Shown here: piece after piece, positions 28,031-37,754 of the stretch
Numbering within the stretch: the stretch's first letter is position 1
How the letters are laid out: every line of letters begins with the position of its first letter
From: Solirubrobacterales bacterium
GTDB taxonomy: Bacteria; Actinomycetota; Thermoleophilia; Solirubrobacterales; 70-9
DNA: 64,000 nucleotides
Assembly (NCBI GenBank): GCA_025450195.1
Contig: JANWHW010000015.1
Location: forward strand, 1-64,000
Reading direction: 5' to 3'
The notes under the pieces: generated by a model
What the model was told of the DNA's origin: nothing
The model's database searches: none
What the model saw: the letters and a program-made list of their open reading frames with translations, nothing else
Made by a program: the position numbers and the translations under genes

Positions 28031-30036
28031 GCTGCACTTCCTGGGCCTGGCTGGTCCTGCTCTTCCCGCTGCTTGGCTCGATCGTCATCGGCCTCGGCTT
28101 CCGCGCGCTGCCGGCCAAGACGGCCGGGATCATCGGCACGGCTGCGATCGGGCTTGCCTTCGCCTGCGGCGTTGCGACCTTGCTCTGCCTACTCGGCGAA
28201 GACCCCGAGGCGCGCCACCACGCCTCTTCCCTCTGGGACTACGCCAATGCCGCCGGCCTCGACATCAAGCTCGGGATCTTCGTCGACCCGCTATCGGTCT
28301 TCATGGTGCTGGTGGTGACCGGGGTTTCGACCCTGATCCACCTCTACTCGTTCGGCTACATGCAGTCCGACGAGGGCTACCGGCGCTTCTTCAGCTACCT
28401 CAACTTCTTCGTCTTCTCGATGCTGCTGCTGGTCCTCGCCGGCAACTTCGTCCTGTTGATCGTCGGCTGGGCCTTCGTCGGCTTCGCCTCCTATGCGCTG
28501 ATCAGCTTCTGGTACCGGCGCGGAACCGCGACCGGGGCCGGGATGAAGGCCTTCGTGATCAACGTCGTCGGCGACATTGGCCTCGTCCTCGCCGCCTTCC
28601 TGATTTTTCGCGAACTCGGCAGCTTCGACTACGAGACGGTCTTCACCAAGGCGCCGCAGGTGTTCAGCGTCAACGAGTGGACAATCACCGCGATCTGCCT
28701 ACTGCTGCTGGTCGGGGCCTTCGCCAAGTCGGCACAGCTGCCGCTCCACACCTGGCTGCCCGACGCAATGGAGGGGCCGACGCCGGTCTCCGCTCTGATC
28801 CACGCGGCAACGATGGTGACCGCCGGCGTCTATCTGATCGCCCGCACCCACGTCCTCTTCGACCTCGCCCCGACCGCCGCCGACATCGCGGCCTTCACCG
28901 GCCTGGCGACGCTGCTGGTGGCGGGGACGATCGCCCTGGTGATGACCGACCTGAAGCGGGCGATCGCCTACTCGACAATGAGCCAGATCGGCTACATGGT
29001 CGTCGGCGTCTCGATCGGCGCGTACTCGGCCGGGATGTTCCACCTGATGACCCACGCCTTCTTCAAGGCGCTCTTGTTCATGGTGGCCGGCTCGATCATC
29101 GCCGCGATGGCGAACCGCCAGAACATCGACGAGATGAGCGGCTTCGGCAAGGCGATGCGCTTCACCTCGGCGATGCTGCTGATCGGCGGCCTGGCGCTGG
29201 CCGCCTTCCCGCTCACCTCGGGCTTCTTCTCAAAGGACGAGATCCTCGCCTTCGCCGAGGCGCGCGGTGGCTTCTACGTGATCTTCACCTGGCTCGGCTA
29301 CGTGGGCGCGCTGCTGACCGCGATCTACACCTTCCGACTCGTCTTCCGGATCCTCCCAGGCAAAGCGTGCAAGGAGGCGCAGGAGCTGATCGACACCGGC
29401 CATGTGGTCCACGCCGAGCCGGAGAACCCGGCGACCGGTGAGGTCGAGGACACCGACGTAGGTTTCCCCGGCTCCGAGCATCACATCGCCGAGCAGTCCT
29501 GGCCGATGAAGGTGGCTATGGGAGTGCTCGGGTTCCTGGCGCTGGTCGGCGGCCTGGTCCAGGTCCCTGGCGTCGACGACGTGATCGGCAAGTTCCTCGA
29601 GCCCACATTCGCCGACTCGCCGCTCAGCCACATCCACCCGACGGTTGGCGCCGAGTGGGAGGGCCTCGGGATCGGCGGCGTGATCTCGATCGTCGGCATC
29701 GGCATCGCCTACTTCCTCTACGTCGCCCGCCCCGAGACGCCGGCGATGCTGATCCAGCGCCTCCGCCCCGCCTACACCCTGTTCCACAACAAGTGGTACT
29801 TCGATGAGCTGATCGACTTCTTGATCGTGCGCCCAATTCTTGGCGTCGGCCGCTTCGCCAACCGCACCTTCGAGCGGCTGGTGGTCGATGGCCTGGTCAC
29901 CGGCACAGCCGGGACCGTGCGCGGCGCCGGCGGCATCGTTCGCCTCGTGCAGAGCGGCTTCGTGCGCAGCTACGCGCTGCTGCTGATCGCCGGCTTTGCC
30001 GGGCTCGCCCTCTACTTCCTGATCCAGAGCTCATGA
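28027..30036 (+). CDS. nuoL: NADH-quinone oxidoreductase subunit L
   Basis: QLPLHTWLPDAMEGPTPVSALIHAATMVTAGVYLIAR, FFKALLFMVAGSIIAAM. Confidence 0.97.
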   Translation: MSCTSWAWLVLLFPLLGSIVIGLGFRALPAKTAGIIGTAAIGLAFACGVATLLCLLGEDPEARHHASSLWDYANAAGLDIKLGIFVDPLSVFMVLVVTGVSTLIHLYSFGYMQSDEGYRRFFSYLNFFVFSMLLLVLAGNFVLLIVGWAFVGFASYALISFWYRRGTATGAGMKAFVINVVGDIGLVLAAFLIFRELGSFDYETVFTKAPQVFSVNEWTITAICLLLLVGAFAKSAQLPLHTWLPDAMEGPTPVSALIHAATMVTAGVYLIARTHVLFDLAPTAADIAAFTGLATLLVAGTIALVMTDLKRAIAYSTMSQIGYMVVGVSIGAYSAGMFHLMTHAFFKALLFMVAGSIIAAMANRQNIDEMSGFGKAMRFTSAMLLIGGLALAAFPLTSGFFSKDEILAFAEARGGFYVIFTWLGYVGALLTAIYTFRLVFRILPGKACKEAQELIDTGHVVHAEPENPATGEVEDTDVGFPGSEHHIAEQSWPMKVAMGVLGFLALVGGLVQVPGVDDVIGKFLEPTFADSPLSHIHPTVGAEWEGLGIGGVISIVGIGIAYFLYVARPETPAMLIQRLRPAYTLFHNKWYFDELIDFLIVRPILGVGRFANRTFERLVVDGLVTGTAGTVRGAGGIVRLVQSGFVRSYALLLIAGFAGLALYFLIQSS

Positions 30037-31598
30037 CCAGCTCGCTGCTCTGGACACCCCTGCTCTTCGGCCTGATCGGCCTCGCCCTGCCAAAGCGGCT
30101 GACCGGCTGGTGGGCGACAGCCGGCACGGCGGTGACGCTGGGGCTGGCAATCGCGTTGCTTGCCGGCTTCGACTCCGGCGCCGCGGGCCTCCAGGATACG
30201 GTCGATGCCGAGTGGATCCCCGGGCTCGGCGTCGACTACAGCCTTGGGATCGACGGGCTGAACGTCTTCCTGCTGCTGCTGACCGCGGTCCTGTGGATGG
30301 CGGGGACGGCGTTCGCCGCCTTCCGCGAGCAGGAGCGGCCCCACCTCTTTTTCCTGATGCTGCTGCTCGGCGAGACCGCGACCCTGGGCGCGTTCCTGGC
30401 CCAGGACCTGCTGCTCTTCGTCCTCTTCTTCGACCTGATGCTGGTCCCGTTCTACTTCCTCTTCGGAGTCTGGGGGAGCGACCGGCCCGACGGGACGACC
30501 GCTTCGGCGGCAACCCTGAAGATGATCGTCTACACGCTGATCGGCTCGCTGCTGATGCTGGTCGCGGCGATCGCCACCGCGATCATCGCCGCCGACGGCG
30601 GGCAGATCAGCTTCTCGATCGCCGAACTCTCCCAGCACCCGATCGCGGAGGGTAGCCAGCGCTGGATCTTCTGGTTCTTCGCCGCTGCCTTCCTGGTCAA
30701 GATGCCGGCCTTTCTCCTGCACGGCTGGATGCCGGATGCCTACCGAGCCGCACCGCTGCCGGCGCTGGCGATCTTCTCCGGAGTGTTGGCAAAGGTCGGC
30801 GCCTATGGCTTCCTGCGCGTCGTGCTGCCGCTCTTCCCCGACGCGACGGTCGAGTTCCAAGAGGTGGTGCTGGTGATCGCGCTGGCCTCGATCCTCTACG
30901 GCTCGGTGATGGCCTTCACCCAGACCAACGTGCGGTTGATCGCCGGCTACTCCTCGGTGGCCCAACTCGGCTTCATCACTGCCGGGATCTTCGCGCTGTC
31001 CGCCGACGGGGCCGACGGCGCGGTTCTGCAGATGGTCAACCACGGGCTCGTGGTCGCGCCGCTGTTCGTCATCGTCGCGATCCTCGCCGAGCGCTCCGGG
31101 ACGGAGGACCTGCGCGAGATGGGCGGAATGGCGATGAAGGCCCCGGTCCTCGCAGCGCTCTTTTTGATCGTCACCCTGGCGACCCTGGCGATGCCGGGAT
31201 CGGCCAACTTCATCGGCGAGTTCTACATCCTCAACGGCCTCTTCGACTCGAAGATCGTCTTTGCCATCGTCGCGATCTCCGGCGTCGCGATGTCGGCCTA
31301 CTACGCGCTGCGCCTCTACCAGCGCACGATGCACAACCGCAGGCCTGACGGCCTCGAATCGCGCGAGATCGGACTGCGTGACCGCATCGTCCTCGTCCCG
31401 CTCGTCCTTTGCATCGTCGGCCTCGCCCTTTACCCACAGCTGATCCTGAAGCGGATAGACGCTTCCGTGCAACAGAGCGTCACGGCAGCGACCGGGGCTC
31501 CGGAACCGAAGTCGACCGTCGCGTCGACGCCGCCCAGCAACGGCGGGAACACAGCGATCAGTATCGCCGTTCCCAACTTCGCTGGAGACACACCATGA
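30033..31598 (+). CDS. nuoM: NADH-quinone oxidoreductase subunit M
   Basis: MPAFLLHGWMPDAYRAAPLPALAIFSGVLAKVGAYGFLRV, VKMP; ends GDTP overlapping nuoN start. Confidence 0.96.
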   Translation: MTSSLLWTPLLFGLIGLALPKRLTGWWATAGTAVTLGLAIALLAGFDSGAAGLQDTVDAEWIPGLGVDYSLGIDGLNVFLLLLTAVLWMAGTAFAAFREQERPHLFFLMLLLGETATLGAFLAQDLLLFVLFFDLMLVPFYFLFGVWGSDRPDGTTASAATLKMIVYTLIGSLLMLVAAIATAIIAADGGQISFSIAELSQHPIAEGSQRWIFWFFAAAFLVKMPAFLLHGWMPDAYRAAPLPALAIFSGVLAKVGAYGFLRVVLPLFPDATVEFQEVVLVIALASILYGSVMAFTQTNVRLIAGYSSVAQLGFITAGIFALSADGADGAVLQMVNHGLVVAPLFVIVAILAERSGTEDLREMGGMAMKAPVLAALFLIVTLATLAMPGSANFIGEFYILNGLFDSKIVFAIVAISGVAMSAYYALRLYQRTMHNRRPDGLESREIGLRDRIVLVPLVLCIVGLALYPQLILKRIDASVQQSVTAATGAPEPKSTVASTPPSNGGNTAISIAVPNFAGDTP

Positions 31599-33100
31599 TC
31601 GCCGCCTTCCACGCGCCGGACATCTACTACGCCGGGCTGTCGCCCGTGATCGCACTGACGGTCGCCATCTGCGTCGTACTGCTGACCGCGGTCTTCCAGC
31701 CGCTGCGCCGGACGGCGCCGGCGCTGACCCTGATCGCGCTGGCGACGACGGCGGGGCTGCTGATCTGGCAAGGGGGCGAAGAGATCGACCTCGTCTCCGG
31801 TGCCCTGCGGCTCGACGACCTGGCGATCGCGATCTCGTTGATCGCGGTCCTCAGCGCCGCCTTCGCGGTGCTGCTCTCGATCCGCGAGCCGGCGGTCGAG
31901 CAGGCTGGGTCGGGCGAGTACCACGCGCTGCTGCTCGGCTCGGTGCTGGGCATGGCCCTGCTGGCGCAGGCCCAAAACCTGGTCAGCCTCTTCGTCGCGA
32001 TCGAGACGCTCTCGATCCCCCTCTACATCCTCTGCGCGACCGACCTGCGCCGCGAGCGCTCGCTCGAGGCTGGCCTCAAGTACCTGATCATCGGCTCGCT
32101 CGGCTCGGCGACGCTGCTCTATGGGCTCGCCTTCCTCTACGGCGGCTCGGGATCGACCGACTTTGCCGGGATCGCCGCTGGAATCGGGCAGAAGGGGGTA
32201 ACCGGCGACCCGCTGGTCCTGATCGGGATCGCTTTGGCTGCGGTCGGACTCGCCTTCAAGACCTCGATCGCCCCCTTTCACCAGTGGACGCCCGACGTCT
32301 ACCAGGGCGCACCGACCCCGATCACCGGGTTCATGGCGGTGGCGACCAAGGCGGCCGCGTTCGCGGTGTTCGTCCGCTTCTTCGACGTCGCGCTGATCTC
32401 GGAGGCGAGCGAGTGGCAGCCGGCCCTGGCCGTGCTCGCCGCCGCCTCGATCGTGATCGGCAACGTCGGAGCGCTCGGCCAGAGCTCGCTGAAGCGACTG
32501 CTCGGCTACTCGGGCATCGCTCAAGCCGGCTACATACTCGGCGGGCTGGTCGTCGCCAGCGAGGCGGGGGTCAACGCGCTCGTCTTCTACCTGGTCGCCT
32601 ATGCCTTCATGAACTTCGCCGCCTTCGCTGTGGTCGTGGCCCGCGAGCGCGAGACGATCTACGGCGACGACATCCGCGCCGTACAGGGACTCGGGGCCGA
32701 GCGGCCACTGCTCGCCTGGCCGCTGACGATCTCCATGCTTGGCCTGGCGGGCCTGCCGGCGACGGCGGGCTTCATCGGCAAGCTCTACCTGATCGAGGCG
32801 CTGGTCGAGGGCGATTACACCTGGCTTGCCGTCTTCATCGCGGTCGGGACGATGATCTCTCTTGCCTACTACCTGCGGGTGGTCGCGGCGATGTGGATGC
32901 GCCCTGGGGGCGAGACGTCCGCCGCCGCCCCGGCGATAGTCGGCGCCTCGCCCGAGGCCGACCCGATCGATCCCGAAGCGGGCCGCCGCATGTACCTGGT
33001 CGCTCCAGCGCTACTCGCTGCCGCGGCGGTCGTCATCTTCGGTGTGATCCCGCAACCGCTGGTCGAGTTCGCCGAACACGCGGGCGCGTCTCTCTTCTAA
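31595..33100 (+). CDS. nuoN: NADH-quinone oxidoreductase subunit N
   Basis: TSIAPFHQWTPDVYQGAPTPITGFMAVATKAAAFAVFVRFF; ATG at 31595 inside the listed ORF. Confidence 0.96.
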   Translation: MIAAFHAPDIYYAGLSPVIALTVAICVVLLTAVFQPLRRTAPALTLIALATTAGLLIWQGGEEIDLVSGALRLDDLAIAISLIAVLSAAFAVLLSIREPAVEQAGSGEYHALLLGSVLGMALLAQAQNLVSLFVAIETLSIPLYILCATDLRRERSLEAGLKYLIIGSLGSATLLYGLAFLYGGSGSTDFAGIAAGIGQKGVTGDPLVLIGIALAAVGLAFKTSIAPFHQWTPDVYQGAPTPITGFMAVATKAAAFAVFVRFFDVALISEASEWQPALAVLAAASIVIGNVGALGQSSLKRLLGYSGIAQAGYILGGLVVASEAGVNALVFYLVAYAFMNFAAFAVVVARERETIYGDDIRAVQGLGAERPLLAWPLTISMLGLAGLPATAGFIGKLYLIEALVEGDYTWLAVFIAVGTMISLAYYLRVVAAMWMRPGGETSAAAPAIVGASPEADPIDPEAGRRMYLVAPALLAAAAVVIFGVIPQPLVEFAEHAGASLF

Positions 33101-33144
33101 CGCTCCTAACGCTCGCGCATAAGTGACCTGAAAGGGTCTGGGCA

Positions 33145-34068
33145 ATGGGCGTCCTGCTCACAGCCGCTGCGATCGTCGCTGCCGTCGCCGTCGGCGTCTG
33201 GGCAGAGCGGCGCTGGCCGCTAGGCGCCGGGGTGGCCGCTCGCCGGTCCCTGGTGCTGATGCTCTACGTGCTGCTTCCACCGGTGATCTTCTTCAACCTC
33301 GCCGCCAGTGAGATCGACGTCGCCCACGGAGTGGGGCTGGTGCTTGGGATCGTCGCCGTCTCGCTTGCCGGACTACTCGCGTGGTGGGTGGCAAGCAACA
33401 TCCTGGAGCTGCCGCGATACAAGACAGGAGCGGTCATCTGTGCTGTGTTGAGCGTCAACACGGGCTATCTCGGCTACCCGCTGACCGTGGCCCTGCTCGG
33501 GCACGACCAACTCTCCACCGCCGTCCTCTACGACGTCCTGGTAACCGGCCCCTGTCTGCTGCTAGGGGCTTTTGCGGTCGGCGCCGCTTTCGGCACCAAG
33601 GCAGGAGAAGGGACACGCGAGCGGGTGCGCGCTTTCTTCACCCGCAATCCCCCCCTCTACGCGGCGGTGGCAGGCCTACTTGCCCCGCAGGCCTTGGCGC
33701 CCGAAGTGCTCGTTGACTTCTCGCAGGCGCTGGTCGTCGCGATCCTGCCGATCGGCTTCTTCGCGGTCGGGGCGACTCTGGCCGAGAACGCCGAACACGG
33801 CGACCTGCCCATGCCACCGCCGCTCACCCGACCGGTGTCCCTCGTCTTGATCTCGAGGCTGGCCGTTGCGCCAGCCCTGCTGATGCTTCTCGCGGCCCCG
33901 CTGATCGACCTTCCCGCCGCATACCGCCTGCTCTCCGCAATGCCATCCGGGCTCAACTCAATGGTCGTAGCTCACGCATACGGGCTGGACATGGAGATCA
34001 CCGCCGAGGCCGTTACCTGGTCAACCGCGATCGTCGTTGCGGCCGCCCTCGTCTCCCTCCTAATCTGA
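33145..34068 (+). CDS. AEC-family transporter (auxin efflux carrier-like)
   Basis: About 10 TM helices, VLLPPVIFFNLAASEID, VLSVNTGYLGYPLTVALLG. Confidence 0.82.
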   Translation: MGVLLTAAAIVAAVAVGVWAERRWPLGAGVAARRSLVLMLYVLLPPVIFFNLAASEIDVAHGVGLVLGIVAVSLAGLLAWWVASNILELPRYKTGAVICAVLSVNTGYLGYPLTVALLGHDQLSTAVLYDVLVTGPCLLLGAFAVGAAFGTKAGEGTRERVRAFFTRNPPLYAAVAGLLAPQALAPEVLVDFSQALVVAILPIGFFAVGATLAENAEHGDLPMPPPLTRPVSLVLISRLAVAPALLMLLAAPLIDLPAAYRLLSAMPSGLNSMVVAHAYGLDMEITAEAVTWSTAIVVAAALVSLLI

Positions 34069-34072
34069 CCCG

Positions 34073-34438
34073 ATGCTCCACCACGTCTCGATCGAGGTTG
34101 ACCCAGAGCAGGTTGAGGCCTGCGTCGCCTGCTGGGAGCTGCTCGGCTTCGAGGCGATCGAGGCGCCGGAGGAGCTGGGCGGCTACGTCACCTGGCTAGA
34201 ACGCAGCGGCACCCAGATCCACCTGATCCACACCGAGGCGGCCACCGTCCCTCAACTCGGCCACGCGGCAGTTGTCGTGGAGGACTTCGAGGCGACGTTC
34301 GCAGCTCTCGAGAAAGCCGGGCATGAACCCGAGCGCCATCGCGAGCTCTGGGGCCAGCCGCGGGCGTTCGTCACGATGCCCGGCGGTCACCGCGTCGAGC
34401 TGATGGTGGCTCCCCCTCCCCCAAGCGATCGGCACTAG
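34073..34438 (+). CDS. VOC-family (glyoxalase-like) protein
   Basis: MLHHVSIEVDPEQVEACVACWELLGFEAIE ... RAFVTMPGGHRVELMV. Confidence 0.88.
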   Translation: MLHHVSIEVDPEQVEACVACWELLGFEAIEAPEELGGYVTWLERSGTQIHLIHTEAATVPQLGHAAVVVEDFEATFAALEKAGHEPERHRELWGQPRAFVTMPGGHRVELMVAPPPPSDRH

Positions 34439-34463
34439 CAACCCCGCAAAGCCCGGCGGCAGC

Positions 34464-36155
34464 TTGCCGACCGACCCGCGCATGTTTTCGGCCATCGGGG
34501 CGCGCGGCTACGATGCGTCGGTGCGCTACCCGGTCGAGGACTTCAGCCAGGAGGAGCGGGCGCTTCTGGCGCCACACTTCACCAACCTGGACCGGCCCGT
34601 GTTCGCGCTGGTCAACCTGCCCGAGACCGTAAAGGGGGCGCTTTTTGCCCGCTATTCACGGTATTCGGGGACCGTGCGGCGTCTTTTCCTCGACGAGTTC
34701 GCGGACGACATCGCGGCGGGCGAGCGGCCTTTCGACGGTGCTGAGGGCGACCGAGCGGCAAAGCTCTACGAGCGAGTCTTCCTCGGCTACGGCGACGACT
34801 CGATCGCCCAGGTCGGCGGCGCCCACATCGCCTGTGAGTGGATCTCCAACGTCCTCACCAAGATCTTGCAGCGCGGCCGCCTCGCGGCCTACCTCGAGCA
34901 ATCCACCCGCTACATCCCCTATGACAAGCCGCTGCCGGCGGACGCGGGTGGCAGCTACCGCTACTACCGCGACGAGGAGCTGGGCCCAGAGTTCGGGGCG
35001 GCGATGGATGAGCTGTTCTCGATCTACTCCCGCTCGCTGAGCCAGGTGGAAACGTGGGCCGCTGAGCGCTGGCCACGCGGAGATGGGGAGCCAGAGGGAG
35101 CGTGGGAGCGCTCGATTCGGGCCAAGGCCCTGGACCTTCTGCGCGGCCTGCTGCCCGCGGCGACCCTGAGCCATGTCGGGATCTACGCTTCCGGTCAGGC
35201 ATACGAGCAGCTGATCATGCGACTGATGGCCTCGCCGCTACCCGAGGCGAGGGCCTTCGGCGGGATGATCCTGAGCGAGCTGCAACAGGTGATGCCGAGC
35301 TTCGTCTCCAGGGTCGAGCGACCCGATCGCGGCGGCGAGTGGATCTCCTACCTCGAGCGCCGCCGCGAAGCAACTGAGAGCTGGGTGGAGCGGCTCGGGC
35401 TGGATCGTCGCGCGAGCGGCGACGACGCGCCCTCGGTCGAGCTGGTCCACGTCGACGGCACCGAAGAGGACCTACTTGCCGCCTGTCTGTATGAGGCAGC
35501 CAACGCGCCGCAGGCGGAGATCGGCGCTCGCGTCGACGTGCTCGATCGCGAAGATCGAGCCCAGCTCCTGGCGGCGCTCGTCGGTGAGCGAAGCAATCGT
35601 CGCCACCGGCCCGGCAGAGGCTTCGAGGCGCTCCGCTACCGCTTTGAGATCGTCTCCGACTACGGAGCCTTCCGTGACATCCAGCGCCATCGAATGCTCA
35701 CCTGCCAGTGGCAGCGGCTCGGGCCGGACCTCGGCGCCGGCGTCCCCGACGAGGTTCGTGAGGCCGGCGTTGGCGGCGAGTTCGAACGAGCCCTCGAGAT
35801 CTCCCGGGTCGCGTATGAGCAGTTGCTCGAGAGAGGGCAGCAAGAGGCCGCCCCATACGCACTTTGCCTTGCCTACCGGATTCGCTACGTGCTCGACCTG
35901 AACGCACGGGAGGCGATGCACCTGATCGAGCTTCGCTCTGGACGAGAGGGCCATCCCACCTACCGCGCGGTCGCCCAGGCGATGCACGAGCGCATCGCCG
36001 CGATCCATCCCGCGGTCGCCGCGGCAATGAGCCACGTCGACACCTCGCAGGAGCCACGCCTGGAGCGCATCCTCAGCGAGATCCGAACTCAGCGCAAGCG
36101 CACCCAGGCAACCGGCCGTACCGAGGCCCCGCACGGGCTCAGCTCACTCGGCTAA
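34464..36155 (+). CDS. Tandem-domain FAD-dependent thymidylate synthase (ThyX)-like protein
   Basis: First half LQRGRLAAYLEQSTRYIPYDK, second half ERSNRRHRPGRGFEALRYRFEIVSDYGAFRDIQRHRMLTCQWQR, C-terminal MHLIELRSGREGHPTYR. Confidence 0.82.
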   Translation: MPTDPRMFSAIGARGYDASVRYPVEDFSQEERALLAPHFTNLDRPVFALVNLPETVKGALFARYSRYSGTVRRLFLDEFADDIAAGERPFDGAEGDRAAKLYERVFLGYGDDSIAQVGGAHIACEWISNVLTKILQRGRLAAYLEQSTRYIPYDKPLPADAGGSYRYYRDEELGPEFGAAMDELFSIYSRSLSQVETWAAERWPRGDGEPEGAWERSIRAKALDLLRGLLPAATLSHVGIYASGQAYEQLIMRLMASPLPEARAFGGMILSELQQVMPSFVSRVERPDRGGEWISYLERRREATESWVERLGLDRRASGDDAPSVELVHVDGTEEDLLAACLYEAANAPQAEIGARVDVLDREDRAQLLAALVGERSNRRHRPGRGFEALRYRFEIVSDYGAFRDIQRHRMLTCQWQRLGPDLGAGVPDEVREAGVGGEFERALEISRVAYEQLLERGQQEAAPYALCLAYRIRYVLDLNAREAMHLIELRSGREGHPTYRAVAQAMHERIAAIHPAVAAAMSHVDTSQEPRLERILSEIRTQRKRTQATGRTEAPHGLSSLG

Positions 36156-36157
36156 GG

Positions 36158-36263
36158 GGTGGGCTGGGCAGGGGTTTCGCTTAACTTTTTTGAGGGTCGG
36201 CAGAGGCTCAATAAAGGCTTGGAGCAAAAAAGTGCAAGACGCTTCGCCCCTACCCAGCCCACC
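36158..36263. terminator. Long nested inverted repeat between convergent genes (probable bidirectional terminator)
   Basis: Outer arms ggtgggctgggcagggg / cccctacccagcccacc (16/17); inner arms acttttttg / caaaaaagt (9/9). Confidence 0.75.
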
Positions 36264-36265
36264 AG

Positions 36266-37216
36266 CTAATCGCGCTGCTTGCGCTTGCGCTTGCCCTCGC
36301 TGGACGGCTCTTCTTCGCCCTCACTTTCGGCGTGTTCGGGCAGACCTGCATCGCCTTCCAGCTCAGCACTGGCCTTCTCGCCGGGCGTAGGCCAGGGGAT
36401 CGCCACCCCAGCGGCCCATGCCGGCGGTCGCTTAGGCACCCAACCGGCGACGAGCAGCGCGAAGTAGAGGAACCAGATCAAAGTGAACTGGACCAGGAGG
36501 AGAAGGGCAGCGACGCCAAGCGCCATCCCCAGCGAGCCCCAGAAGCGGGTCAGCAACCCTGTCCGCAACCCGTAGAGACAGCAGTAGACGAGTGCAAACG
36601 CAAGCCCCAGTCGCCCGCCGAGCGAGAACCCGGTGGCAGCATCGCGAGCCTCAGCGTCGTTGATCGCGTTTTCGGCTTCATCGTCGGAGATCTTTGTCTC
36701 GACGCAGTCCTGAATAAGGGCCTCGGCATCGCCCTTCCCGCCGAATTCCTCGCGAAAGGACGCGGCTCCAACGTCTTCCCTTTGGGTGCGACATTCGTCT
36801 TTTGCCTTCTTGACCGTGAGGTCGGCAGTCGCTTTGCCGGCGACGAACTCGGAAGACGCGTCATTGGTGGCGACCCCGTTGAGCACTGACGCAACGGCCA
36901 GGAAGAGAGGGGCGGCAACTATCAGCCCGATGAGCTGGCCGCGCATCTGGGTACTGCGACCCCCGGCGGCGCGGAACAGATAGACCAGAGGCGCAACCAG
37001 AAGCGTGAACGCCAGGGCCTGCAGGAGGCTGGAGCTGGTGATCGCCGAGCTGTGTTCGTGCGCCGAGAGCAGGACCTCGCCGTCGTCGTCGCCATTAACC
37101 GACCCGACGACGATCGTGGCCACGACCAGCAACCCGATCGCAGTAAGCGTCGCAAGCGCAACCGGCAATGACCAGCGCTTCTCCCGAGAAAGCAGTTCCT
37201 CCCTGCTCGGCTGCAC
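36266..37216 (-). CDS. Hypothetical membrane protein
   Basis: Several hydrophobic segments, charged C-terminus EEEPSSEGKRKRKQRD. Confidence 0.7.
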   Translation of the reverse strand: MQPSREELLSREKRWSLPVALATLTAIGLLVVATIVVGSVNGDDDGEVLLSAHEHSSAITSSSLLQALAFTLLVAPLVYLFRAAGGRSTQMRGQLIGLIVAAPLFLAVASVLNGVATNDASSEFVAGKATADLTVKKAKDECRTQREDVGAASFREEFGGKGDAEALIQDCVETKISDDEAENAINDAEARDAATGFSLGGRLGLAFALVYCCLYGLRTGLLTRFWGSLGMALGVAALLLLVQFTLIWFLYFALLVAGWVPKRPPAWAAGVAIPWPTPGEKASAELEGDAGLPEHAESEGEEEPSSEGKRKRKQRD

Positions 37217-37220
37217 GCCC

Positions 37221-37667
37221 CTAGCCCCGCTCCCGGAAGTAAAACTGAGGTAGGGCGCCTTCGATGACCTCGGCGGTCATCTTCTGAGCGATCTCGAGGT
37301 TCCCGGTGCGAACGGCGATGTCATCGAGGGTGACGATTCCGACCAGGCGATCCCCCTCGATCACAGGCAGGCGTCGCACCCGGTGCTGGACCATCTGAGC
37401 CGCAGCCTCGTCGAGCTCCATCGCGGGCTCGCCGCAGATCAGGGGCCGGGAGGCGTGGTCCCCCACCCGGACCTCAGGGTCGAGGCCCTCGGCGAAGATC
37501 CGCACAGCGAGGTCGCGGTCGGTGACCATCGCGACCGGGGAACCGGCCGGATCGACGACCACGACCGATCCGACCCTGTGGTCGCGCATCATCCGCGCCA
37601 CCGAGACGGCACTCTCCTCGGGCGCGGCCGTGATGACTCCACTGGTCATGATCTCGCTGAGCTGCAC
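37221..37667 (-). CDS. CBS-domain pair protein
   Basis: IMTSGVITAAPEESAVSVARMMRDHRVGSVVVVD, VRRLPVIEGDRLVGIVTLDDIAV; GTG start at 37667 proposed, shorter than the listed ORF. Confidence 0.88.
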   Translation of the reverse strand: MQLSEIMTSGVITAAPEESAVSVARMMRDHRVGSVVVVDPAGSPVAMVTDRDLAVRIFAEGLDPEVRVGDHASRPLICGEPAMELDEAAAQMVQHRVRRLPVIEGDRLVGIVTLDDIAVRTGNLEIAQKMTAEVIEGALPQFYFRERG

Positions 37668-37686
37668 GGCGCGTACGCTATCGGCC

Positions 37687-37744
37687 TGAGCGCCGAGCGA
37701 GCAAACGTCCTGATCTGATTCTTCGTGGCGCGAGCGAAGCGCGA
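37687..37744 (+). repeat. 58-bp leader repeat, copy B
   Basis: tgagcgccgagcgagcaaacgtcctgatctgattcttcgtggcgcgagcgaagcgcga; see copy A. Confidence 0.75.
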
Positions 37745-37754
37745 AACTACGTAC

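Noticed and set aside
30012-31655. 547-aa minus-strand ORF
   Set aside because: Exactly antisense to nuoM; composition (Gln/Asp/Arg/His-rich) is that of a shadow ORF.
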